From the NCBI GenBank assembly GCA_014859225.1, contig JACUUP010000046.1:1-10335 (forward strand): a stretch of 10,335 bases of DNA, in the 5' to 3' direction. This stretch comes from Candidatus Aerophobota bacterium (GTDB taxonomy: Bacteria > Aerophobota > Aerophobia > Aerophobales > B3-G15). The translations under genes and the position numbers were made by a program. Shown piece after piece: positions 1 to 6,906 of this stretch (position 1 is the stretch's first letter; each line of letters begins with the position of its first letter). Below the pieces are notes generated by a model. That model was given only the letters and a program-made list of their open reading frames with translations. It made no database searches and had not been told where the DNA came from.

Positions 1-43
1 TAAGGGTGAGCTTAAATTTGGTTAAAAATTAAGGAGCGTAAAA

Positions 44-2863
44 ATGAAAAAAACAAAAAAAGTTCTGGCTCTGGTTGTTTTTATCCATCTTTTAATATTT
101 TCTTGTACGTTCTTTTCCCTTCCCTCTTTGGCATTGGCACAAGCAGGACCTGAAGAGGATTTTGCTACTGCACAGAGACTTTACCAGGATGGAGTGCTTG
201 AGCTTGCTGCACAGCAGTTCCAGAATTTTATAGCAAAATACCCGGAGCACGAACTTTGTGATGATGCTCAATACTGGACGGGAATGAGCTTCTGGCAGAC
301 GGGCAGATACGACCGGGCACAAGAAGCCTTTGAAACCTTGCTGAGAAGATATCCTAAAAGCGAGCTTTTGCATAAAGCACTCTATCAGTTAGGAGAGTGC
401 TACTACCAGCTGAACAAATTTGACGAGGCACTTTCCACATATCAAAGGCTCACAGCAAGTTTCCCTCAAAGTGAACTTGCCCCTTTCGCTCTTTACTCTG
501 CAGGGTATATTCAGTATGAAGGTAGAAACTACAAAGGTGCATTTGAAAATTTTAGAAAGCTAAAGGAGAACTATCCATATTTTGAATACTATCAAGAGGC
601 ATGGTATATTTACGCAAAACTTCTTTATCTGGAAAAAAAGTTTTCTCAAGCCATAGAAGAGTTCACCTCCTTTCTGAAAGATTATCCGGTTTCACCCTAT
701 ACACAAGATGTTTATACAGAAAGAGGATTTTCTTATTTTGAACTTGCTAACTACAAAGAGGCAGTTCAGGATTTTAAAAAAGTAAACCTTTTTTACTGGG
801 AGGCAGAAGCCTTATATCAGCTTAGACAATATAAAGAGGCAAGAGATGCTTATACAAGGGAACGTGCCCGAGCGCACAGTGAGTGGATGCAAGAGGCTCT
901 TTTTGGTATTTCTTACACGTATTTTCAGGAAAAAAGTTTTGATGAGGCAGCCCGAAAATTTCAGGATTTTATCACCAGCTATCCTAATTCGGTCAACATT
1001 CCTGAAGCCTGGGTCAGACTGGGTGATTCGTATTATTATAGAAGAAATTTCAATTCCGCTATTGATGCCTACGAGCAAATTATCAACTGGCACAGGGATA
1101 GTGAATTCATTGACGAGGCACTGATTGGAGCAGGTTACTGCTATTTTGCCCTGGAAAGCTTTGATAAGGCTGCAGGCTACTTTGAAAAAATCACCAAAGA
1201 GTTTCCAAAATCCCCTTATCACCTTGAGGCAACTTTTCACTTGGCGGAAAGTCTTTTAAATATGTCAAGATACCGCGAGTCAAGAAGTCATTTTGAAAAA
1301 GTTCTCTCTGGATATCCAGCTACCAGAGAGGCAGCTCTTGCTCAGTATGAAATAGGCTGGTCCTACATAGGGGAGAATAACTACAGCCTTGCCCTGGAGG
1401 CTTTTGATAAGGTAATCAAGGTATATCCTGTATCAGAAAAAGTTCCTGATGCACTTTTGCAAAAAGGTAACTGTCTTTTTAATTTAAAAAGATTCAGAGA
1501 AGCCACTGAAACTTACACTCAGCTTGTAAACAGGTTCCCTCAATCAGACCTTGTGCCTCTTGCCATATACCAGACTGGAGCCTCCTATTTTAAACTTGAA
1601 AGATACGATGAGGCAAGAAGTTATTATACAAGGTTTATGGAAAATTTTCCTGTTAATCCCCATACACCTGATGCTCAGTATGCAATTGGCTGGACTTATT
1701 TTCACCAGCAAAGATGGTCTTTGTCCAGAGAAGCTTTTCAAAAAATACTGGATAAATTCCCCCGAAGAGAAGATTTATTGGAGCATGCTTTATATTTAAT
1801 CGGGAACTGCTGGTACAACGAGGGAATAATTGATAGGGCAATTGATACCTTTGACAGGATGATTTCCCGCTATCCTGCAAGTGAATTTGTTCCCCCTGCG
1901 CTTTTCAGAATAGGAGAGGCTTATGAGCGACTCGGGCAGGAAGGAGAGGCACATGAGCGACGTGAACAGGAAAATAGAGCGCTTGATACCTTCGGCAGGA
2001 TAGTAAGGGATTATCCTCTATTTCCAGATGCTGATGCGGCTCAATTTAAGATAGCTAACCACTATATAAGAAAAGAAAACTACGAAAAAGCAAAGGATGA
2101 ACTGAGAAAAATAATAGATAAGTTTCCTAAAAGTCCCGACCTTCCTCTGGCTTACTACTGGTTAGGTTACTCTTACTTTGAGCTTGGAGACTATCCAAAT
2201 TCTACCCATTTTTATCAGGAATTTGTTAAGCTTTTCCCGGGCAACCCCTTCCTGGGAGAAGTTCACTATAGATTAGGAGATGCTCTTTTCAAACAGGCAA
2301 AATACAGAGAAGCAGCAGCATCCTATACTAATGCCCTCAATACATCAAGAATGAGGGATATTCTCCTGAATGCCCTTTATAGCTTAGGACTTTGCTGGGA
2401 AAATGCGGGTGAATGGAAAAGGGCAGAGGAGAGCTTTCAAAGATTCATTAGAGACTACTCTGACCATGAACTCATCTTACCCGCACGTCTGAAACTTGCC
2501 AACGCCCTATTCCAGCAGGCACAATGGACTGAAGCACGCAATCATTACCAGTGGGTTGTGGCAAATGGCAGAGGAACCGAACTATTAATTGAAGCTCAGT
2601 ACAGAGTTGGTGATTGTTGGTTCAGGGAGAAAAATTACGAAAAGGCTGTTGTAGAGTATCTGAAAATTCCTACCTCCTATCCTCCTGATAGATTTCCCCA
2701 GGTTAAAGAGTGGATTTTCAATGCTGAGCTGCAGGTTGCAGAATGTTACAAGGCTTTAGGTGAGGTGGAGGCAGCGCAAAGAACATATAGGAAAATAATC
2801 CAAACCAGGGATTACAAAGAGGAGTGGATTAAAGAGGCAGAGCGAAGATTAAAGGAGCTTTAA
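44..2863 (+). CDS. Large secreted TPR-repeat protein (BamD/CpoB-like repeats)
   Basis: The 939-residue protein starts with a signal peptide: Lys-rich MKKTKKV, a hydrophobic core to about residue 30, and a probable cleavage near ALAQA (about 31-34). The rest is a nearly unbroken array of roughly 22-24 TPR units of 33-38 residues. Each has the pattern aromatic/Gly-x-x-Tyr-x-Tyr ... Tyr-x-x-Ala-x-x-x-Phe ... Phe/Tyr-Pro-x-Ser, for example KYPEHEL, RYPKSEL, SFPQSEL and KFPKSPD. The YP/FP-x-S turn is typical of the TPRs of BamD and CpoB/YbgF. Known TPR proteins of this type act as periplasmic scaffolds at the outer membrane; that role is inferred here. No catalytic domain is seen. AAGGAG lies 7 bases before the ATG. 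The next gene follows after 2 bases, so the two are probably co-translated and may work together. A 30-base tandem duplication lengthens one repeat (residues about 623-642). The specific function is unknown. Confidence 0.93.
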   Translation: MKKTKKVLALVVFIHLLIFSCTFFSLPSLALAQAGPEEDFATAQRLYQDGVLELAAQQFQNFIAKYPEHELCDDAQYWTGMSFWQTGRYDRAQEAFETLLRRYPKSELLHKALYQLGECYYQLNKFDEALSTYQRLTASFPQSELAPFALYSAGYIQYEGRNYKGAFENFRKLKENYPYFEYYQEAWYIYAKLLYLEKKFSQAIEEFTSFLKDYPVSPYTQDVYTERGFSYFELANYKEAVQDFKKVNLFYWEAEALYQLRQYKEARDAYTRERARAHSEWMQEALFGISYTYFQEKSFDEAARKFQDFITSYPNSVNIPEAWVRLGDSYYYRRNFNSAIDAYEQIINWHRDSEFIDEALIGAGYCYFALESFDKAAGYFEKITKEFPKSPYHLEATFHLAESLLNMSRYRESRSHFEKVLSGYPATREAALAQYEIGWSYIGENNYSLALEAFDKVIKVYPVSEKVPDALLQKGNCLFNLKRFREATETYTQLVNRFPQSDLVPLAIYQTGASYFKLERYDEARSYYTRFMENFPVNPHTPDAQYAIGWTYFHQQRWSLSREAFQKILDKFPRREDLLEHALYLIGNCWYNEGIIDRAIDTFDRMISRYPASEFVPPALFRIGEAYERLGQEGEAHERREQENRALDTFGRIVRDYPLFPDADAAQFKIANHYIRKENYEKAKDELRKIIDKFPKSPDLPLAYYWLGYSYFELGDYPNSTHFYQEFVKLFPGNPFLGEVHYRLGDALFKQAKYREAAASYTNALNTSRMRDILLNALYSLGLCWENAGEWKRAEESFQRFIRDYSDHELILPARLKLANALFQQAQWTEARNHYQWVVANGRGTELLIEAQYRVGDCWFREKNYEKAVVEYLKIPTSYPPDRFPQVKEWIFNAELQVAECYKALGEVEAAQRTYRKIIQTRDYKEEWIKEAERRLKEL
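1912..1971 (+). repeat. 30-bp imperfect tandem duplication inside the TPR gene
   Basis: Two adjacent 30-base units (1912-1941 and 1942-1971) both begin AGGAGAGGC, share ATGAGCGAC in the middle and end CAGGA. By eye they match at 24 of 30 positions. The unit is a multiple of three, so the frame is kept. It encodes GEAYERLGQE followed by GEAHERREQE, adding ten charged residues within one TPR hairpin, just before RALDTF. Confidence 0.85.
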
Positions 2864-2865
2864 GA

Positions 2866-5193
2866 ATGAGAAGATATCTTTTTTTGGCGCTCATACCTAT
2901 TTTGCTTTTTACGCTCCAATTTGCCTTTGCAGAGGAAGATGAAGAACCTTTAACCAGGCTCCCAACCATTGTGGTAAGAGGAGAAGATAGGTCATACCTT
3001 GAGATTATAAGACCAAAAGAGATATACTATATGCCCCATAGAGGAGAAAAAGGGAAAGGTGAGATTCCCTATGAACTAGAACTTCCCCCACACACAAGGC
3101 TTGAAACTAAACTCCCCACTCCTTATGTCCGTTTCATTGAGATAAAACCCCTTGCTACCCCTGTGCAAATAAAAGAAATTCCTGCCTTATCCCCTATTCC
3201 ACCTTCTCTTTCTCAGGAGTATCTGGGTGCAGAAAGATTTACCATCCCTCAGGATAAAATTGAGAAAGAATTTATTGCCATGGAGAAAATAACTAAAAAA
3301 GCGCTCATTCATCCCCCTCTTTATCCTCTATCTATTATCAGAGAAACCTACCTGCCTCCAGTTGGAGAACCTATTCCTACCGAAGCTATAGAGATGGCAA
3401 AACCGCCAGAAATAACAAAGGTAACGGTCAGGGAAATGCCTGTTTTTACCCTTGCTGATGTATATATTCAGGAGGAGAAAATATTTCTACCCGAGCCAGA
3501 AAGATGGGAGAAAGTGGTTATACCAGAAAAAATCTCAGGAGAGAAAAAAGTTATCTTTTTTACTCCACTTATAGAGGTTCCCGAAAAATCTGTTGCTCAA
3601 ATTCCTCCTCCCCGGGTTTCTTTAGAGCCACCAGCACTCCACCCCTTGTTTTACGAAAAGAGCATCCCCAGAGAACCTATCAGAGAGATTTCTCTTCGCC
3701 ATTTGTACACAGAAGCTACCTTGAGACCGGGAGAGAAAGAAAAGGAGCCTTTACTGGTAAAAACAGTTAAGGAATTCAGGGAAGAGAAAGAATTAATACG
3801 ACCTCCCGTAGAAGCTCCTCACGTAGAAAGAGTTTATTTTCCCGAGAAAATTAAAAAATCCGAGTATCCCTTCGTTACATTTGCTGTGGGTGGAGATGAT
3901 GCTGCTGGTTTCAACTATCAAATTAGCTACGGAAGAGAGGATGCGGACAAAAGATACCTTTTAACCTTAAAAAGAGACTCTTCTCCTCATTATGTTGCTC
4001 ATCAATCTGCTCCAGTTACAGGTGAGACTTTATTACGGGAAATAGATGTTCTTCAAGGGGGTCTAAGCTGGGGTGAAGTGGGGGAAAATGAAACTCAAAT
4101 ATATGTTGATGCAGCACAAAAGGTGCTGGGACTACCAGGTGCAGGAAAAAGAAAAGATACATCCATTTATTTTTCAGGTAAAACTACTATTGCAGACATC
4201 TGGAAAGTAGGTGTATGGGGGGAGAAGGCAACACGGGAGGACAACCAGCCCGTAGAAGAAAAATTAGATGATTTGAGTTATGGAGCTAACGTATCTCTTC
4301 AACCTAAAAAATCTGACTTTTTGATAGAAGGTGAGATTAACTGGGATGACTTAAGAAAGCTATCTCCTGGGGAAGATAGAAGGAATAGGTACCAGGCCCT
4401 ACTGCAAGTAAAAGCTCTGCGGCCATTTTCCTTAAGTGAGAACATCTTTCTGGAATCTCCCAGAATAGGTATAAAAGGCATTCAAGATAGAGAAGCCGAG
4501 CTGGTGGGATTTGTAAGAGTGCACTGGTATGGAAAAGATGCTCTGGAAGTATTGCTGGATATTGATAAAGACTTTTACCTTCCCCCATTTGCCAGCACCT
4601 ATATACCCCAGGATTACTCTCAGGTCGCTCTGGATATGGGTGAGGTAAGTATGACTAAATATTCCCTTAGGCTGAACTACACCAGAGCATTATTGATAGA
4701 TGGAGCTTTAATAATTTTTAGTGAACACGGCAATGACCTGGTCTGGGTATACGATGACCGTAGACTAAACCCTAAAACAGTTCATCTTTCACGAGAGGGT
4801 GTAAGGTTACAGGGAAGATGGTATATCACCCCCTTCGTAATCTTTGAGCCTTCCTACACCTGGAAAAATGTGAAAAATCTACAAAACTCTGAAGAGGTGA
4901 TTCCTCACCAACCTGAAAGTGCCTTAGAGGCTCTTTTAACTATATACCTTTTCAAAAGAGAAAAAGATGTTTTAGCCCTGGAAGCAAAAGGCGAGTGGTT
5001 AAGTGAAAGGTACTACACTTTTGAGCCCGGGGATGTCCTTGATGCCTCATCCAGAATAGGATTAAAGCTAACCTACCAGCAGGAAAGATGGAAGGCTTTC
5101 CTGGGGATGGAGAGCACAAACCACTTTTTATCAAAGGATTATAAACTGCTGGAAAAAAGCTTAAACTTTGGTTTAGAAATTAAACTATTTTAA
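2866..5193 (+). CDS. Outer-membrane beta-barrel candidate with proline-rich periplasmic region
   Basis: The protein has 775 residues. A signal peptide covers about residues 1-22 (MRRYLFLAL core, cleavage near FAFA-EEDEE). Residues about 23-330 are rich in Pro, Glu and Ile/Val and form short strand-like blocks separated by prolines. They begin with LPTIVVRGEDRSY, which loosely recalls the start of TonB-dependent receptor plug regions, but no full plug domain is recognised. From about residue 335 (FVTFAVGGDDAAGFNYQISY) to the end, alternating polar/hydrophobic strands with short turns suggest a beta-barrel. The C-terminus LNFGLEIKLF ends in Phe and fits the BAM-recognition beta-signal. AAAGGAG overlaps the end of the upstream TPR gene, 8 bases before the ATG, implying coupled translation. 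The substrate or role is not known; a porin-like, receptor or structural barrel are all possible. Outer-membrane location is well supported, function is not. Confidence 0.8.
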   Translation: MRRYLFLALIPILLFTLQFAFAEEDEEPLTRLPTIVVRGEDRSYLEIIRPKEIYYMPHRGEKGKGEIPYELELPPHTRLETKLPTPYVRFIEIKPLATPVQIKEIPALSPIPPSLSQEYLGAERFTIPQDKIEKEFIAMEKITKKALIHPPLYPLSIIRETYLPPVGEPIPTEAIEMAKPPEITKVTVREMPVFTLADVYIQEEKIFLPEPERWEKVVIPEKISGEKKVIFFTPLIEVPEKSVAQIPPPRVSLEPPALHPLFYEKSIPREPIREISLRHLYTEATLRPGEKEKEPLLVKTVKEFREEKELIRPPVEAPHVERVYFPEKIKKSEYPFVTFAVGGDDAAGFNYQISYGREDADKRYLLTLKRDSSPHYVAHQSAPVTGETLLREIDVLQGGLSWGEVGENETQIYVDAAQKVLGLPGAGKRKDTSIYFSGKTTIADIWKVGVWGEKATREDNQPVEEKLDDLSYGANVSLQPKKSDFLIEGEINWDDLRKLSPGEDRRNRYQALLQVKALRPFSLSENIFLESPRIGIKGIQDREAELVGFVRVHWYGKDALEVLLDIDKDFYLPPFASTYIPQDYSQVALDMGEVSMTKYSLRLNYTRALLIDGALIIFSEHGNDLVWVYDDRRLNPKTVHLSREGVRLQGRWYITPFVIFEPSYTWKNVKNLQNSEEVIPHQPESALEALLTIYLFKREKDVLALEAKGEWLSERYYTFEPGDVLDASSRIGLKLTYQQERWKAFLGMESTNHFLSKDYKLLEKSLNFGLEIKLF

Positions 5194-5912
5194 GACTGCA
5201 CATCTCTTAAAATCGCAGTCAGTAATCCAAAAGAAGTGGTTACTTGTATGTAAAGGGGAAGTCGGCGCTCATCCTGAGAAATCCACACCCGAATAGGATT
5301 GTCTGTTTCCAGCTGCTTACAGACAAAAGCAGGAAATGTCCCAAGATAGGTGTAAGCTTTTTCCACCCCGGAAACTTCAAACTGTATCTCTTTAAAGCTG
5401 CCAGGGATATCAAGTAAAAGAACATCAAACTTTTTACCTACCTCTAACTCTTGATTTCTTATCCAGTAAACTAAACTGAGTATATCAAGGGGAGTAGAAG
5501 CGATTTTCTCTATCCATTCTCTTTCTCTTTTTTTATCATACAGGGTAGCTTTTATGCTATCTCCCTCTTCAATTTTAACCTCAATGTCTTCTACGCGGGA
5601 GTTCTCCTTAATCTTTATTCTCACAAAACGAGGATAAAGGGTTTTTACATCAACATGACTTTCAATTTTATCTTCCATTTGAAAAAAAAGAGAGACAATT
5701 CCCGTGCTTCTCACCGTAGACGAAAGAACATACAAGGAGCGGGTATCCTCTTCAATAATATCTTTTATCTCCAGAATCTGCTCCCCTGCAGGAATCCCCA
5801 TCAATTTAATAGTATAAGAAAGCTTCTCCCCCACTCTGAAGGGATGAGCCAGAGAAGGGGAGTTTGCAAGCAAAAATACCACAGTAAAAATAATCAGGAT
5901 ATTTTTCAGCAT
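5190..5912 (-). CDS. DUF3108-family secreted protein
   Basis: The 240-residue protein has an N-terminal signal peptide (MLKNILIIFTVVFLLANS, cleavage near SLA-HPF, about residue 22). The mature part opens with FRVGEKLSYTIKLMGIPAGE. This is the hallmark of the DUF3108 family: a GE-x-L-x-Y strand followed by a G-x-P-x-G turn. Later strands around IVSLFFQMEDKIESHVD and LYPRFVRIKIKE also fit. Family members are exported, predicted beta-rich proteins of unknown function, usually about 220-260 residues, so this copy looks complete. It most likely works in the periplasm or at the outer membrane, which suits the neighbouring envelope genes. The ATG is the only usable start: an in-frame TGA lies at 5946-5948, no ATG/GTG/TTG comes between, and the signal peptide begins at this Met. 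No Shine-Dalgarno sequence precedes it. Its stop overlaps that of the convergent barrel gene. Confidence 0.85.
   Translation of the reverse strand: MLKNILIIFTVVFLLANSPSLAHPFRVGEKLSYTIKLMGIPAGEQILEIKDIIEEDTRSLYVLSSTVRSTGIVSLFFQMEDKIESHVDVKTLYPRFVRIKIKENSRVEDIEVKIEEGDSIKATLYDKKREREWIEKIASTPLDILSLVYWIRNQELEVGKKFDVLLLDIPGSFKEIQFEVSGVEKAYTYLGTFPAFVCKQLETDNPIRVWISQDERRLPLYIQVTTSFGLLTAILRDVQS
5194..5220. terminator. Weak stem-loop between convergent genes (possible terminator)
   Basis: GACTGC (5194-5199) and GCAGTC (5215-5220) form a perfect 6-bp stem with a 15-base loop. It starts directly after the barrel stop codon and covers the last codons of the DUF3108 gene. On the + strand no T-tract follows. 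On the - strand it is followed by TTAAAATAG, which is AT-rich but not a clean T-run. A bidirectional terminator is possible but poorly supported. Confidence 0.25.
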
Positions 5913-5921
5913 TATGATGTT

Positions 5922-5949
5922 AACATAGCATACTCTTGTTTTCTGTCAA
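5922..5949 (-). promoter_or_regulatory. Sigma-70-like promoter for the DUF3108 gene, predicted leaderless
   Basis: On the - strand, TTGACA (5949-5944) is followed after 16 bases by TATGTT (5927-5922). The -10 box ends 9 bases before the ATG at 5912, so transcription should begin within a few bases of the start codon. That agrees with the missing ribosome-binding site. The -35 is a perfect consensus; the -10 matches TATAAT at 4 of 6 positions. Confidence 0.6.
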
Positions 5950-5966
5950 AAGGTTTTTATTTGACA
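5944..5966. repeat. Perfect 7-bp inverted repeat spanning both divergent -35 boxes
   Basis: TGTCAAA (5944-5950) and TTTGACA (5960-5966) are exact reverse complements separated by 9 bases. Each arm contains one of the two TTGACA -35 elements. The symmetry may simply result from two consensus -35 boxes facing apart, or it may be an operator through which one regulator controls both directions. Confidence 0.6.
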
Positions 5967-5988
5967 AGGAGAGATACTCTGGTATAAT
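5961..5988 (+). promoter_or_regulatory. Consensus sigma-70-type promoter of the hydrogenase-metVF operon
   Basis: TTGACA (5961-5966) and TATAAT (5983-5988) are both perfect consensus hexamers with a 16-base spacer. The likely transcription start is about 5995, giving a leader of about 35 bases before the ATG at 6030. This suggests strong, housekeeping-sigma-dependent expression; no sigma-54 -24/-12 site was seen. Confidence 0.85.
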
Positions 5989-6015
5989 TTCCATCTAATT
6001 TAATTATTTTTGCCT

Positions 6016-6024
6016 AAAGGAGAG
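6016..6024 (+). promoter_or_regulatory. Ribosome-binding site fixing the hydrogenase small-subunit start
   Basis: AAAGGAGAG lies 5 bases before the ATG at 6030. The codon just before the ATG (6027-6029) is an in-frame TAA. The start is therefore certain and an N-terminal Tat signal is excluded. Confidence 0.85.
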
Positions 6025-6029
6025 AATAA

Positions 6030-6905
6030 ATGCAGGTGAAAGAGCAAGAAGTTATCTGGCTTCAGGGCGCTGGATGCACCGGCTGTTCTGTATCTCTTAT
6101 GAACTCGGTAAGCCCAAATATAAAAAATTTGCTCCTGGACGAGATTGTTCCGGGCAAACACATAAACCTTTTATTTCACCCTACTTTAATGGCAGGAAGT
6201 GGCGATTTATCCATAGAAGTAGTGCTGGGTGAAGAGAAAAAGACAGACTACCTTCTTATATTAGAAGGAGCAATCCCGACAGCAAAAGGCGGTATATTTG
6301 CCACTGCAGGAGAGGAAAAAGGAGAACCTGTAACCATACACTCTCACTTTAAAAAGTTAGCTGAAAGGGCGCTTGCGGTAGTTGCTGTGGGAACTTGTGC
6401 CAGCTTTGGAGGAATCCCTGCGGCAAAACCAAATCCCACCGGTTCAAAATCCGCACAAGAAGTGCTGGATGAAGAAAACATAAAAGTTCCCTGTATAAAT
6501 ATTCCAGGATGTCCTCCTCATCCTGATTGGTTTGTAGCAACAGTTACCTATATTATGCTTAATGGGCTTCCCCCGGCGGACAAGCTGGATGATTTAAAAA
6601 GACCTACGTTTATCTATGGCCAGCTTATCCATGAAAACTGTCCCCGAAGAGCTTTTTTTGACGAGGGAAAGTTTGCAAAAAACTTTGGCGATGAGGGCTG
6701 TTTATACGAGCTTGGCTGCAAAGGTCCGTTTACCTATGCAGATTGCCCCAACCGCCTGTGGAATGGTGGGATAAACTGGGTCATAGGAGCAGGTTCTCCT
6801 TGCCTGGGATGTGTAGAACCAATCTTCCCTGACACTTCGGGTCCATTTTATAAGAAAATATCACAGTGGGAAAAGTTTAAACTCCCTGTCAAAAAGGAGA
6901 GCTAA
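6030..6905 (+). CDS. [NiFe] hydrogenase small subunit, cytoplasmic (no Tat signal)
   Basis: This 291-residue subunit carries the electron-relay clusters of a [NiFe] hydrogenase. The N-terminus WLQGAGCTGCSVS gives C16 and C19. With C123 (GTCASFGG) and C161 (GCPPHP) they ligate the proximal [4Fe-4S]. H201, C204, C224 and C230 match the His-Cys3 set of the distal [4Fe-4S]. C239, C258 and C261 match the medial cluster. The position that is Pro in [3Fe-4S] enzymes (Cys in some relatives) is V251 (NWVIGAG), so a [3Fe-4S] is expected. The C-terminal cluster domain places it with group 1/2 uptake-type subunits, not MvhG- or Ech-type ones. It has neither the Tat leader nor the C-terminal membrane anchor of periplasmic members, and an in-frame TAA abuts the ATG, so it should be cytoplasmic. 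It is first in the operon, 1 base from the large-subunit gene. The exact group needs a phylogeny. Confidence 0.93.
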   Translation: MQVKEQEVIWLQGAGCTGCSVSLMNSVSPNIKNLLLDEIVPGKHINLLFHPTLMAGSGDLSIEVVLGEEKKTDYLLILEGAIPTAKGGIFATAGEEKGEPVTIHSHFKKLAERALAVVAVGTCASFGGIPAAKPNPTGSKSAQEVLDEENIKVPCINIPGCPPHPDWFVATVTYIMLNGLPPADKLDDLKRPTFIYGQLIHENCPRRAFFDEGKFAKNFGDEGCLYELGCKGPFTYADCPNRLWNGGINWVIGAGSPCLGCVEPIFPDTSGPFYKKISQWEKFKLPVKKES

Positions 6906-6906
6906 C

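Noticed and set aside
1-32. Possible last codons of an upstream gene (frame ending RVSLNLVKN with stop at 30-32, or KGELKFG with stop at 23-25)
   Set aside because: Too short to choose between frames or to assign a family; a stop overlapping the Shine-Dalgarno site is plausible but not evidence enough.
11-33. Imperfect CTTAA...TTAAG hairpin overlapping the first ribosome-binding site
   Set aside because: AT-only pairs with a mismatch in an AT-rich leader; expected by chance and no sign of a riboswitch.
812-1240. 142-residue open frame antisense to the TPR gene, and other frames of 60-93 residues overlapping the long genes
   Set aside because: They are shadows of strongly supported TPR, barrel, hydrogenase and metVF coding regions, without domains or ribosome sites.
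5655-5987. 110-residue open frame on the + strand opposite the DUF3108 gene
   Set aside because: It lies antisense to a well-supported secreted protein, overlaps the promoter region, has low-complexity composition and no ribosome site.
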